DNA of 64,000 bases from Misgurnus anguillicaudatus (GCF_027580225.2 NC_073358.2:47268001-47332000), one strand, 5' to 3'. Counted from the stretch's first letter, positions 32,902-44,997 are shown. The notes: generated by a model from the letters alone, not told the origin. Translations and numbers: made by a program.

Positions 32902-34139
32902 GTGAGTCAAACCACATTATACACTATAATAAAAGTCTGTATTTAGTGTGACCTCTCTTGGCACTAGAAGTCCTAAAGTCATTAGATTAGAAATTAGGCT
33001 TTCATTTAATTCAGGTTTAAGAGTGTCTATATGGAAGAAAAGAGATTCAATGCATCCTCAGATCAGTAAACTGAATTCAATGGCATTAGGGTCATTATGC
33101 TGTGATATGATCCAGACCCACTTCATGTCCCTTTAATAAGAGTCTGGCCAGCAAATAGGGAAATCCAATCAGGACAAAACTGTGCTTATACCTCCACCAG
33201 ACCTGATTTGGGACCTGTATTGTCCATTTGGGATTATCTAGGGCAGTTTGTGATCAGGCACTGATATGTTTAGTTTTAACAAAGAGGTCATCTGTTGTGT
33301 TATGTAGCAGTAAATGTAAGCGTGCACATGTATGGTATACCAAAAACAGCTTGTGTCTTCTTTGTAAATTTGGTACTGCATGCTCATTTGGTTGTTAAAG
33401 CCCTTAAGCGAATCAGTTATGAATCTATTTCGGCAACATTTCATGTCCGCTATGGCATCTCACCAGGGTGTTGATGTATTTGTTTGTAAATCAGCGTGTA
33501 GCAAACAGTGCTCATGTAAATCAGATATGAATCCAGTTCTGCAACATTTTGACAAGTTTCATTTACGAGAGGACCATCCACAGTCTCTTGTTTGTTTGGA
33601 GTTAATAGATTATGTTTTAATCTATGAAATGTTGTAGGTTACATACAATGCTTACTAGAGCTAAGACTTGCGTATGGCCAAAACTAATATGCAAAACTCT
33701 GTATCTGACATGTTGTTGTTGTTTTTTTGCATTTTTTTATCAGGCGCTTATATTTAGGTTCAGTATTTTTACTATAATGGCAATGAAAGGTTATTATTCA
33801 ATAATTGAAATGCCTAATTTCACAAATGTCATTTTCATCATGATTTCACAAGATCTTTCGCTTCAAAACCCTTTAAGTACATGCAAGGTTTTTTGGAAAA
33901 ACCCTCTTCTTCTAAAAAAAATCCACTTTTTTGGACTAAAAACATTGCAAATGAATTTGAGAATTCAAAATGTTGTCGGTGCCGATAGACCTGTGGTTAG
34001 TTCACCCAATTTCGATTTCCGTTTCAGAGGTACTTTTCTGATCCCGCTCCCCTATATCTCCACCCAACACTTTCCCATCACTTCTCTACTATTTTATAGG
34101 GGCAAAAAAGTCCTTAAAACATAAACTTTCAGAAAAAAG
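32902..34139 (+). other. ksr2 intron 4, start
   Basis: 1.2 kb after the exon 4 donor with no exon, RNA gene or clear repeat boundary. Confidence 0.4.
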
Positions 34140-34189
34140 GTACAAAAGTTGTCACGGTACTTGAGGTACCAGTATGTATCTCTAATGGG

Positions 34190-34400
34190 GCTTTTCCATT
34201 GCATAGTACCCCACGGTTTGGTTTAGGTCAGCTCGCGTCACGTTTGGTATCAGCTCGGATTGCTTGGAACCCCAACCTAGGTGGTACGAAAAAAGTATCG
34301 GGTACTATGTTCTGCACCCAATGGAAAAGCTCCCAAAAGTAAGCTGACCCGACCCAAACTAAACCAAACCGTGGGGTACTATGCAATGGAAATGGCCATA
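34190..34400. mobile_element. MITE with GCTTTTCCATTGCATAGTAC ends
   Basis: CCATTGCATAGTACCCCACG at the left is inverted as CGTGGGGTACTATGCAATGG at the right. A second inner pair, GCTTTTCC and ATGGAAAAGCTCC, is also present. It is inserted in a GGTAC-type repeat (34140-34465) related to 15585-15705. Confidence 0.85.
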
Positions 34401-34659
34401 AGGTACTAATGAGTACCTTTGAGGTACCAATATGCACACTTTAGGTTTAAAAGTGTATTTTTTGGAGAGGTACCACCCCCGTGGGAGCGCTGTGAAGCGA
34501 AAGTATTTGATGAATGCATAATATGTGCCGAGAACATCCGGTCGATATCATTGGGTGCTATTTAATATGCTTCCTCGCCTCCTCGCTCCAACGTCCCACA
34601 TCCTATGACCTGGAAACCGTTCGAGCTTCGCCATCATGTAGGACATCTCAATTCTTTAA

Positions 34660-35507
34660 CTCTTTACCTGCCATTGATGAGTTATCTTGCAATTAAGATA
34701 AAACATTTGCATAAAAAATGGATTTCTTAAGAATTTTTATGTTAATCTGCAATACAGCCATTTTCACTAGATTACTTACCAAATTTATGAAAAAACTGAA
34801 GCCAAAATGTTATTTACTAATTTTAAACTCTGTGTATGTTTTGATTATCATCCTGATTCTGATCTTTAACAAAATTCCTTCACAAAAATGCAATTATTTC
34901 AGCTTTTTGGTCAAAAAATTTAAATTTATAATTTATTGATGAGCAAAACGACCCAAGAAAATAAGTCTAGTTTCTAGACCAACATATCAAATTTAAGTGA
35001 TTTTGTGCATAAAACAAGCAAAAAAAATCAGAATTTTTCTTGAATTTAGTGTTTAAGAAAAATGTTCAAGATTTTTTTGCTTACCCCATTGGCAGATTTT
35101 TTTGCTTGTTTTATGCACAAAATCACTTAAATTTTATATTTTGGGTCGAAAAACTAGACTTATTTTCTTGAGTCGTTTTGCTCATCAAGAAAAAAGCATC
35201 TTAATTTAAAAATATTTGGATATTTTTACTGAAAACAACAAAAATACTAAGAAATTTTTTTCTTGAAAATAATTTTTTGCAGTGTATAAGCAGAGAAAAA
35301 ATATATATAGGATAAAGCGTTTCCCCCCCCCATTTTGTTTGTTTGTTTGTTTGTTTATTTTTCATTTAAAAGCAGAGGGTCTGTTCTTTCATTTGATATA
35401 TTTGTATGTTTATATATTTTTAGAAGAAAAATTTTCTGAAAATTTGTGAAAATCACAAAAAAAATTCTGGGGGGCAACTTTTCAAAAAATGGCTGGTGGG
35501 GAATTAG
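34660..35507. mobile_element. TTAA-flanked element, copy 1, containing a fold-back MITE
   Basis: Flanked by TTAA (34656-34659 and 35508-35511). Shares GCCATTGATGAGTTATCT, ATGAAAAAACTGAAGCC, GTATAAGCAGAGAAAAAATA and TTTCATTTGATATATTTG with 42523-43499. A fold-back MITE with a damaged left end fills about 34935-35285. TTAA targets are used by piggyBac and Kolobok elements. Confidence 0.75.
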
Positions 35508-35511
35508 TTAA

Positions 35512-36229
35512 TTGTACCGCGAGGAACGAGGAGGCTTCTTGAGGAATTATGGGCAAGGATACACAAGTGTTTCTTATGTGAAAGTGTTTTATCAACTAAA
35601 CCTGACGCACATATAAATCCCCTCCCCTTCATATCATCACGTCTTTAAAGACGCATAAATCTTGGTATTAATTTATTGTAAATGTAGACTCGTTTTCAGA
35701 CAGTTTATTTAATATTTATGTATAGATCACCAAACTATAAATGATCAGTGGTATAGTGGTATATATGTATATATACATATATTAATTTTACAGCAATTTT
35801 CAGAATGTCTTTATTTTAGGCCAAATTTATTTAACTTGATTTTTCTTGTTAAATATTTTAATGTTTTTAATGCACTTGATAATAGAGAATAAACTACAGA
35901 GAGTGAGGAATGAGGATATGCCATTTCACTTAATGCTTCGTCTTCTCCGTCCTCGTGTCTTTCCTCGCTTGCATCCTAGGAGGGTGGAAAGGAAACAAGG
36001 ATGCACAAATAAGAATTGGGAAGCACCCATCATTTCATTTTTGACCCTTTATTTGTGGCGTTTAGCGGCTTCATTATCTTCTGCCTATAACTCTCTAAAA
36101 AGCTAAAATTTCCATAATAATGACAGTTAATGGAGACTTATATTGTGCTATATTTGCGGTTAACTTGTCTGTTAAAGCTACATTGTTTCCCTGCTATTGT
36201 TAAAGTGTAAATTAAGTATAAAGCTTTAG
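35512..36229 (+). other. ksr2 intron 4, unclassified
   Basis: AT-rich; the words GAACGAGGAGG at 35525 and CCTCCTCGCTCC at 34577 suggest that the TTAA element landed inside another inverted-repeat element. Not resolved. Confidence 0.35.
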
Positions 36230-36480
36230 TAAAAAGACTTCATAATGGTTTGTTTCATCAGCAGTCGCAGACGTTTTCACCATAATTGGGCCGTTACCTG
36301 ATGTTTGCTTAAGCTTATTGGGAAACACCATATTTTCGGTTCTCTTCCCATTTCAGTTAATGATGAGTTGGTGCTACATGTATCTCATTAGAGCAGCTGT
36401 TTCATAATAAATCACAAAATAATGAAACATTGTGGAGAATTGCTACTCTCAGGGAAATTAATAAGTTATGCAACTAATTC
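36230..36480. promoter_or_regulatory. candidate conserved non-coding element 1
   Basis: Unique, balanced composition with ATTGGGCCGTTACC, CAGTTAATGATGAG, CTCATTAGAGCAGC and AATAAATCACAAAATAATG. It has homeodomain-type TAAT cores and no repeat match. Conservation is inferred. Confidence 0.3.
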
Positions 36481-36689
36481 ATCTGAATCACAATGGGACG
36501 ATTTTCTATCAATTTGACGCCGTTGAAATGTGTTCAACTCGTATGCAGCGTTTTCATGGACAGGTGAAATTATTATGATTACGAATGACAAGATCTGAAT
36601 GAGAGCCGCTATTGACAAATGAATCATACATTGGAAAAAATCCGAATAGGAGGTTCAGGAAGCAATCAAGGACGTGTTAATAACACGCA

Positions 36690-36800
36690 CTTGATTATCT
36701 ACATTTACATGTATGCATTTGCCATTGTGTTCCCTGGGATTTAAACCCATGACCTTTGCATTGAGAATTATAAATTGCATGTGACTTTTACACAATTTGC
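36690..36800 (-). repeat. tRNA-derived SINE fragment, minus orientation
   Basis: On the minus strand it reads GGTCATGGGTTTAAATCCCA, a B-box region, then a shortened tail ending CATACATGTAAATG. Confidence 0.6.
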
Positions 36801-36919
36801 TATTTAAGTTAACATTGTGTTTGACCCAAATACTGTCCTTGGTACAAAGAGTGGTCTCTTTGAGGGCCACCTGAACCAAAACCACGTGGTTCTGGATTCT
36901 TTTAGATGGTAGGCAAAAG

Positions 36920-37430
36920 CTTTAGATCTCGATGGGAAGAAGCGTCCAGCGCTCGCCATGTTTCTCCTTCATAATTACAGACCTATTGACAGCTCACATT
37001 AACCCGTGACCTCTCGCACACACTCAAGAATTCCTAATGAGAGATTTTTAATGAGAGAGAGCCGAGGAATTCTCCCGGCATTCATAAGCGCGTCCGGCGC
37101 GCCGTTCCGTTTGCATATTTGAAAAGAATCTTCATTACGGAGGCTGTGAGAATGCGTCTGTTTGTCTTTCAGACCTTTCACAGAGTGGCAACGTAAATGT
37201 CATTTTTCTCTGGTCGTCACTCAACGGTCGCACGAGAAGCGTAGCATTCTTTCTGTTTGCCGTGGTTTCGTTTCTGCGATGAGTGCGAGGGGAGATATTT
37301 TCGAAGGGGTCTGGCATGTGAAATGCTTGACAGCTGTTTTATCATATTTGGCAGGTTTGAAGGGGGAACTGCTGGAACGGAAAAGCAGAAGATGATGAAA
37401 TTAGCGCCGTTTGATTTGCATGTCATCTGA
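36920..37430. promoter_or_regulatory. candidate conserved non-coding element 2
   Basis: Unique sequence with CTATTGACAGCTCACATTAA (TALE-type TTGACAG), TTCCTAATGAGAG, TTTTTAATGAG, GTTTGCATATTTG (octamer-like) and CTTCATTACGG. GC content is higher than the flanks. Suggestive of an enhancer; not proven. Confidence 0.35.
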
Positions 37431-37526
37431 TTCTGTAACTTTACCTTCTTGATTGGATCGTAACTGGATCTGATTTTTAGACTAAACTGTTGAATATATT
37501 TGGTGATGCTTTTCTGTTTCGGTTCC

Positions 37527-37675
37527 CATTGCTCAACTGGAAGAGCATTACGTTAGCGCGCAAAAGGTTGTGGGTTCAATTCCCAGGGGAATTTAACATA
37601 CTGATCAAAATATTTTTTTCTCTCTCTCTTAAATACGCTGCATAAAAGCAACAGCCAAATGCATAAATGTAAATT
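37527..37675 (+). repeat. tRNA-Ala-like SINE, near full length
   Basis: The head folds like a tRNA: GTTCCCA pairs with GGGGAAT, D arm GCTC/GAGC, B box GGGTTCAATTCCC. The anticodon loop TTAGC suggests tRNA-Ala(AGC). The anticodon stem is mismatched and the tail AACAGCCAAATGCATAAATG is the fish SINE tail, so it is not a tRNA gene. Confidence 0.8.
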
Positions 37676-38349
37676 TAGGTGGAGATAAGTTACAGGGTTC
37701 CGACAGGTTCTTGAAATTCTTGAAAGTTTGTGAATCTGGGGGAAATAATTCAATTTCAATTTTTGAAAATATACATATATAGATACAGGTCATTGAAAGT
37801 GCTTGAATCTATTTTATGCAAGAAGTTTTCTGGAAAAAAATCCATATTATTCCCTGTGTAGTGTAGGATAATATCATCAAATTTCTAGCCTTTTTTACGC
37901 ACACGTGCTAAACTATTTGCTTTAAATGCTTATATCTCCTGTATGCGAATGTTGATTCTTAGTTGTGTTTGACACATGAAAACGTCTCGGGTTATGTATG
38001 TAACTGTTGTTCCCCGAGAAGGGAACGAGACACTGCGTCTCTCTTGCCATACTTCCTGCGTCCCTGTAACGCCGTCTTTGGCAATATTTCGCATCACCCT
38101 GTCTTTGTCGCTAAGCCTCACCATTGGTTGAATTTGATATACGCACTTACTACTGGAAGCGTTCCCAAAGTGTCACCGCAGTGACGCAGCGCGAGTTCCC
38201 TCGAAAGGGAACTGTAACAATGTATCTTAAAAGGTAACACGATATAACCTTGCTCTCACTTGAAATGTGTCCCCACATCTAGTCTTTGGATTTAAGGGTA
38301 TTGGACCTGTAAAGTCCTTGAAAGGTCCTTGAATTTGAAGTTAACTAAG

Positions 38350-38780
38350 GTGTGTTAACCCTGAAGTTTATGCATTCTGATATATTGCCTGATATGTGGC
38401 TGAAATGAATTGATCTCATTGGCCGATATCTGTGCAAATACACGTGACACTCGGTGGTCATCGTATTCTCTCTGGCTAATTGAAAACACGCTTTTGTCAC
38501 CTCTTTTTAATGTGGAGTGGATGGCTATTCATTTTGCTTATGGTCCCGGACCACCTCTCATCGTCTCTGCCCTTCTCGAGCTAAGTGCCGTTCTTCACTG
38601 TAGAGATAATTAGCAAGGGTTATTTGCTATGCTAATGAACGGCAACATGTATCTGTATTAGGTTGGTGTCTCTCCAGGCCTTAGTGCGAGCTATCTGATC
38701 TGATCTCAAACTGTAGCATAAACAAATGTTTTAGCCATCTTGTTCACCAAAGAGTTTAAACGCACCTGAAAACGCCAGCC
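38350..38780. promoter_or_regulatory. candidate conserved non-coding element 3
   Basis: Unique sequence with TGGCTAATTGAAAACACG, AGATAATTAGCAAGGG, TTGCTATGCTAATGAACGG (octamer ATGCTAAT) and CATTTTGCTTATGG. The density of homeodomain/POU words and absence of repeats make this the strongest enhancer candidate in the window. Confidence 0.4.
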
Positions 38781-38869
38781 GGACGCCGACTAGTGGGCGC
38801 TTGCCAGCCAAGCGCTTTGGTTGCTATAATACTTTTGCTTTGTTTATCAGTTGTTGTTGAACGATACGG

Positions 38870-39330
38870 CGGTTCACAGCAAAACATTAATTTTTTACTT
38901 AGTATTTTTGTCTTGTTTTCAGTAAAAAATATCTAAAATTTCTTACAAATTAAGATGTATTTTCTTGATGAGCAAAATAACCTAGGAAAATAATTCTAGT
39001 TTTTAGACAAAAAATATAAAATTTAAGCGAATTTGTGCTTAAAACAAGCAAAAAATAAAATAAATCTGCCAATGGAATAAGAAAATTTTTCTTGAATTCA
39101 GTGTTTATGAAAAAAGTAAACTTATTTCAAGAAACGTTTTCTTATTCCATTGGCAGATTTTTTTTTGCTTGTTTTAAGCACTAATTTACTTTGTCTAAAA
39201 ACTAGACTTATTTTCCTAGGTCATTTTGCTCTATTCAATAAAATACATCTTAATCTAAGAATTTTTAGATATTTTTACTGAAAACAAGACAAAAATACTA
39301 AGTAAGAAAGTCATTTTTTGCAGTGTTGCA
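38870..39330. mobile_element. fold-back MITE (TTTGCAGTG family), copy
   Basis: The left arm (CTTAGTATTTTTGTCTTG, TCTGCCAATGGAATAAG) is repeated inverted on the right (ACAAAAATACTAAGTAAG, TTATTCCATTGGCAGA). Ends near TTTTTGCAGTG. Related copies at 34935, 39340, 42135 and 42833. Confidence 0.85.
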
Positions 39331-39540
39331 CTGCAAATAATTATTTTCAATAAAAAAAATTCTGCCCTGCAAAAAAATCTGCCAATGGGGGAAGCAAAAA
39401 ATCTTTTAACATTTTTCTTAAAAATTCAAGAAAAATTTGCTTAACCCATTGGCAGATTTTTTGCTTGTTTTATGCACAAAATCACTTACATTTTATATTT
39501 TTGGTCTAAAAACTAGACTTATTTTCTTGGGTCATTTTGC
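39331..39540. mobile_element. fold-back MITE, partial copy
   Basis: Begins CACTGCAAATAATTATTTTC and carries GCTTAACCCATTGGCAGATT and AAAACTAGACTTATTTTCTT; the right outer arm is missing. It is head to tail with the preceding copy. Confidence 0.75.
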
Positions 39541-40220
39541 CCTTCCTCCACTGTGATTGGACGGCTGAATGAAAAGTGACATTGACGAGCTAAGCGTTTC
39601 ACACAAAGTTGAAAAATGTTCAACTCTGGGCACTCTGTGATGACTGCCAAAAAAAATGGCGAGGGCCAGCTGCTGGCATTTAGGAAAAGTGCGGCACTTC
39701 CATTTCGAAGCAGTTGAAAACATACGCCGGCTTTGAGCGTAAATGCTTTGGTGTACATGCCCCCTAAAACTCTATTATAAAATAATTGGCATTGACTAAA
39801 GCCTGAAGTATAGTACAGTTTTTTACGCGTAAGCAAGGGTCCATGTACAGTGCGTGTTACGCCGATTTTGTCATTTATTAGAATAGTATGCATGCACTTT
39901 ATGCGCCAATGTCTACCAAATTTGCATCGTGCAATGTCTTCAATGAAACATTGCGGTGTAAACAATTGAAACACGATCTGTTGGTCCAACCCTAACGCGC
40001 ACCACTGGATTTTTTAAACCATGTGTATTTTGTACGCATGCACATACAGGAGTATGTAGGATATAGGCCATGTACTGGCCAAAAATGTGAAAACGGTGAT
40101 GTCATGCACATGCGCTTTACGCGTTCGGTCTGCAGGCATGCATGTGTACTGTTATGGAAAGCCATAACAATGGCGGCCTACATGAGGGGCAACCTTCCGA
40201 TCTCTCTGATGAAGCCAATA
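39541..40220. repeat. CpG-containing repeat remnants
   Basis: CACTCTGTGATGACTGCC, TTTTTTACGCGTAAGC and CATGCACATGCGCTTTACGC words resemble family A-type elements. Ends not defined; the ORFs are not recognisable proteins. Confidence 0.35.
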
Positions 40221-40224
40221 CGGA

Positions 40225-40695
40225 AGTGATTTAAACTGCAGTTCATCGACTGGCTCCAAAAGGGAGTTGATTCCCATAGACCTCCATGTTAAAATGGCCA
40301 TCTTTAAAGCAGAAAAAAAATGTTTACAGCATGGTACAAAGATTGTTTTTGGTCTGTATAACTAATTTTGCCCTTCATGACAACTGTGAGGGGGTTGAAT
40401 TTTTTTGTAACTCATCCGTTTAAATGATATTAAGCCTTAAAGTTCTGCATAATTATGGGCGTGGCCACTTGAGTGACGGTTGAACAGCCACTGCTGTCAC
40501 TAGAATCGAGCTGGGCGTGGTTTCAGCAACCAGCCACCTCAGCTTCACCCACGTTCAGCTTCTTTACCAATTTTCTAAATATTCTCAAGTGATGCGCAGC
40601 CAAGATGATGACGGCACGCACCGCCTACTATTGGCTTCAAAAACGATCTTCAGAAACCTATGGGTGACGTCACGGACACTACGTCCATCTTTTTT
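40225..40695. repeat. interspersed element related to 25925 and 54520
   Basis: TCGACTGGCTCCAAAAGGG, ATTATGGGCGTGGCCACTTG and TTTTTACAGTATATGGGC are words of a common fish element. No target duplication was identified. Confidence 0.5.
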
Positions 40696-41059
40696 TTTAC
40701 AGTATATGGGCCTACAGGATTGTGTTTGTTCTACTCAAGATACTGAGTTTATTAACACTTCTCCAACAAAGTTGTCGTCGAGCTATATACCTCATCGTCC
40801 GTCTAGACAAAATTGCTTGATGCTTTCGCCGTCTCAATTGTTTGTATTTATTGCTTTGCAGAAGAATGTGTATGTACGCAGCCTTGCAAGTAAAATACAG
40901 CGTTGTTAGTCACTTTCAAAGATCTGTGTAAACGTTGATCGCTTTGACAATGTTGTAACTTTGTAACAGACAATTTTTACTACATTGTTTACTGCGCAGT
41001 GTAAACATAGCTTTAGGAAGAGTAAACGTTTGCAAGTACAGTGCATGCAACTTGTAGTT

Positions 41060-41155
41060 TCTTGTAGGGTTTCAGGGAACACTCAAACTGATAAAATGTA
41101 TAGCTTGAATGCACAGTAGCAAATAAAAGCATCTGCCAAATGCATAAATGTAATG
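41060..41155 (+). repeat. SINE 3' fragment
   Basis: TTCAGGGAACACTCAAACTG followed by AGCATCTGCCAAATGCATAA, the 3' half of the 37527 SINE family. Confidence 0.65.
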
Positions 41156-42134
41156 GATGCATGTGATAGTGTTTACGGTTAGGAAATCGCCCGTAAGAAT
41201 GTATGTGTGCTTATGTGTTTGTGATCAGTACAGTATGAGAGTTGGTGTCAGTGTGTATTTGCGGGGGAAACGCTGCATTCATGCTAAATGTTAAGCGCTC
41301 GCTTTTTTCAACCGAAAAATGAAGTAAATTCAGCGGAGAGGACAGGGAATGGGTGGAAAACGGGGGCACATGAATCACACCGTGTAGCCTTTTTCATTTC
41401 AACTGTTTCCGGCGTGGATTGCTTGAAATTGAGAAATTTGCATCCGCTTCTGTGTTTGAATCGATTAGGTGTCTTCCTGCACCTCTCTCACTCACTTTAA
41501 CCGGTAAGATGAGGAATGTTCCTGGATTTGATCGTCTCATTGAGCGTGTGGTATAGTTCAGCCCTAATGCAGCGCTGGGGATTCAATCTAAAGGATGTGG
41601 AAATAAGAGAGCGTCGCCTTGGGCACACGAAAGTCACACAAACCATTAAGCATGCTGTCATGCAACAGAATAGCACAACACATTTTGTGTATAGTTTATG
41701 TATGCATAACCATTGTATTTCTAGTGCCTATATATTCAATCATACGGCTTTCCTATTTAATGAAAAAATTTATATTATTATATAACAGTTATACATCTTT
41801 TTAAACGTCTCCAAATATTAAAGTCGTCACACAAATTGCTTTGTTTTTGCACATTGAAAAGTGATAAACAAATTACATTTTCCCAATGTTTACTTTAATC
41901 TGGCATATTAAGCCTTTAATCAACAATTTGCTCTAAAAGCAAAATTGTTTGTTTATTCTGCTTCAACGTTGCTAATGGAAAGATCTTTAGAGGCATTTAT
42001 TTAAATGAAAGGTAACACAGGCACATGTTTCAAGCTAAGCATTATAGAAAAATTAGTTAAGTAAGATTTTTTAAAATACTATATACACTGTTCAAAATGA
42101 AGGACACCTTATTGATATCAGCTAGTGAAGCATA
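41156..42134 (+). other. ksr2 intron 4, unclassified
   Basis: Unique-looking DNA, AT-rich after 41650; no exon or repeat recognised. Confidence 0.35.
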
Positions 42135-43540
42135 CACTGCAAAAATGACTTTCTTAATTATTATTCTTGTCTTGTTTTTAGTACAAATATCTGAAAATTC
42201 TTAAATCAAAATGCATTTTCTTGATTAGCAAAATGATCAAAGAAAATAAGTCTAGTTTTTAGACAAAAGTATCATATTTAAGGGAATTTGTGTATAAAAC
42301 AAGCAAAAAAATCTGCCAATGAGGTAAGCTGATTTTTCTTGAATTAAGTGTTTAAGAAAAATAAAAAAAAAATTTGCTTACCCCATTGGCAGATAATTTA
42401 GCTTGTTTCATGCACAAATTCACTTAAATTTGATTACTTTTTATCTAAAAGCTACACTTATTTTCTTAGGTCATTTTAATCAATGCATCTTGATTTTAAA
42501 ATTTATAGATATTTGTACTTAACTCTTTTCCTGCCATTGATGAGTTATCTCAATTAAACTCGTCGTTTAATTTACGAATTATCTCGTCAATTAAAAGAAA
42601 ACATAAAAAAGTGTTCCTGATGAATTGTTATTTTAATCTGCAATACCGCAATTATCCACTAAATGAAAAAACTGAAGCCAAAACGTTATTTAATTTTAAA
42701 CTCTGTGTATGTTTTGATAATCATTCTGAATCTGATCTCTAACAAAATTACCTCACAAAAATGAAATTATTTACGCTTTTTGCTAAAAAATATTGTATTT
42801 TTAAAGGAAAATACCCATATTTAAGAGTTTACACTGCAAAAAAATTATTTTCAAGAAAAAATTTCTTAGTATTTTTGTCTTGTTTTTAGTAAAAATATCT
42901 AAAAATTCTTAAATTAAGATGCTTTTTCTTGATGAGCAAAACAACACAAGAAAATAAGTCAAATAATATCAAATTTAACTGATTTTGTGCATAAAAACAA
43001 GCAAAAAAAAAAAAATCTGCCAATGGGGTAATCAAAAAAATCTTAAATGTTTTTCTTAAACACTAAATTCAAGAAAAATTCAAGAAAAATTTGCTTTCCC
43101 CATTCGCAGAATTGTTTGCTTGTTTTATGCACAAAATCCCTTAAATTTGATATTTTTGGTCTAGAAAACTAGACTTATTTTCATCAAGCAAAAGCATCTT
43201 AATTTAAGATTTTTTATATTTTTACTGAAAACAAGACAAAAATACTAAGAAATTGTTTCTTAATTTTTTTTCAGTGTATAAGCAGAGAAAAAATATAGAT
43301 GATAAAATGTTTTTTTTTCCACTTTTTGTTTGTTTGTTTATTGTTTGTTTAAAAGCAGAGGGTATGTTTTTTCATTTGATATATTTGCATGTTTATATAT
43401 TTTTAGAAGAAAGTTTTCCTGGAGGACATTTTGTAAAACTTGAAAATCACAAAAAATGCTGGCGGGCAACTTTTCAAAAAATGACTGGCATGGAATGAGT
43501 TAAAACAAGACAAGTAAGAAAGTCGTTTTTTGCAGTGTAT
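42135..43540. mobile_element. fold-back MITE interrupted by a TTAA-flanked element
   Basis: The MITE begins CACTGCAAAAATGACTTTCT at 42135. It is broken at the TTAA at 42519, and its right end resumes at 43504 (AACAAGACAAGTAAGAAAG, TTTTTTGCAGTG). The inserted element occupies 42523-43499. Confidence 0.85.
42523..43499. mobile_element. TTAA-flanked element, copy 2, containing a fold-back MITE (42833-43275)
   Basis: Flanked by TTAA at 42519-42522 and 43500-43503; ends CTCTTTTCCTGCCA and TGGCATGGAATGAG are imperfect inverted repeats. The inner MITE ends at TTCAGTGTATAAGCAGAGAA, the same junction as in 34660-35507. Confidence 0.85.
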
Positions 43541-43899
43541 GTGATGATCTACAGCTGTTTACTCTGCCTGCATATACAATTTGTTACAGTTTGAGTTTAG
43601 CATCACTTCAAACCAAAAATGTTTTAGAAAATGTCTTGGAACCAAAAAATAAGGAATAGAGATCATATAAGTACACCCAGAATAGATGTGAATGCCATCA
43701 TTTTTGTTTAAAAAGCATCTCAAGCCTCAAGAAGGTGCTTGATAAAATGACAAGAGTACATTTTTACTAGGCCTGCATAACAACTAATTGTTTGAAGAAT
43801 AAAAGAATAAAAATAATGAGGTGCTATTCACCTTCCCTCATATATTTTCTTTGTGTGAGTACACATACATATGGGTCGGTCTTTTAATGCGTTTAAAGT

Positions 43900-44330
43900 A
43901 CTGTGTGTTTGAGTTATTGGGCCGTTAAACAAAACTCATTCATGTTAATGTCGGTCTTTTCCCATTCTCCCATTAATAAGTGGTCAGGTTAAAGGCACAT
44001 AAGCAGCGGTGTGGCCGCTTCGCTCTTCTCTGTCTGGCCTTCGTAATGAGCCTCCCTCCCCGCCGACCAGATTGGAATCATGATTATGAATTTAAATGAG
44101 TGTTTAAGAGTGCCTGGGCCTCCGTGGCGTCCTTGCGCATCATTGATTTATCACAGTCGCGTCCCGCTGAAAGGTATTCAAGCTGCCAGACATGGACCTG
44201 CCGGGAAAACCTGAACGAGTATCTGGAGACCATCTATGTCGGTGAATCAGGATGCACTTTCTGTGCATCTCACATCTCAGTTATATGCATGTGCTGCTGT
44301 CTTCTGACAGTGGTTTGAGTTATTAATATC
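43900..44330. promoter_or_regulatory. candidate conserved non-coding element 4
   Basis: Unique segment with TTATTGGGCCGTTAA, CATTCATGTTAATG, CCCATTAATAAGTGG, TTCGTAATGAGCC and AATCATGATTATGAATTTAA. It also holds a short GC-rich stretch (44190-44242) that is open and followed by GT, but with no recognisable peptide. Confidence 0.35.
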
Positions 44331-44997
44331 ACAATATCAGGTATTGCTTATTTAAAGAGTCATGTATTCATTTATTATAGTTTGTGGTAAGAAATTCCTC
44401 TTTGTATTGCTTTTCACACTTTCCTGTCATAATTAGCTTAATAAGAAAGAAGAACTTTCAGAGTTCATACAAAAATGTACCATAATAAAAAAATTCTCAC
44501 CCCGTTGACCAAAAGTACTGTAGTGGTCAATCAATATGGGGATTTTAATGGCCAATCCCGATAATGAGAAAACAATGTGGCCGAATAACTCATATGAGGC
44601 CGATATAATAAATGTAATCTAAGTTAATGAAAGACCATCAGAAAATAGGTGAAACTAGGTCTGCAGGATATTAAGGAAAATGGGATATGCGATAACTTGC
44701 TAAATGATGCGATATGCTATCAATAATGCATTAGGTTTGTATAATCAATTTGAATATATAATAAAATATATAAAAAAGTTTCACCTTCTTTCTGGGAAAA
44801 GAAAGCATTACTCTCACCAGTCCCTCTGCTATCTGCATCGACCCAAAACTCCGACTATGAGTAACTTTTTGAAGTATTAAAATTAGAGATGCACAGATTG
44901 CAATTTTCTTGGCCAAATTCGATTTTTCTGTAGGTGTGAACTTACCTACAGTAAAAACTTACCTACTGTTGATTTTTGCCAATTCCAGTTTTCTTTC

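Noticed and set aside
37527..37600. tRNA-Ala gene
   Set aside because: The cloverleaf is imperfect in the anticodon stem and the sequence continues into the standard fish SINE tail, so it is a retroposon.
44170..44318. Additional ksr2 coding exon
   Set aside because: The peptide does not match any KSR2 segment I know (the next expected is AKKKSKPLNLK) and the acceptor tract is weak; kept only as part of a non-coding candidate.
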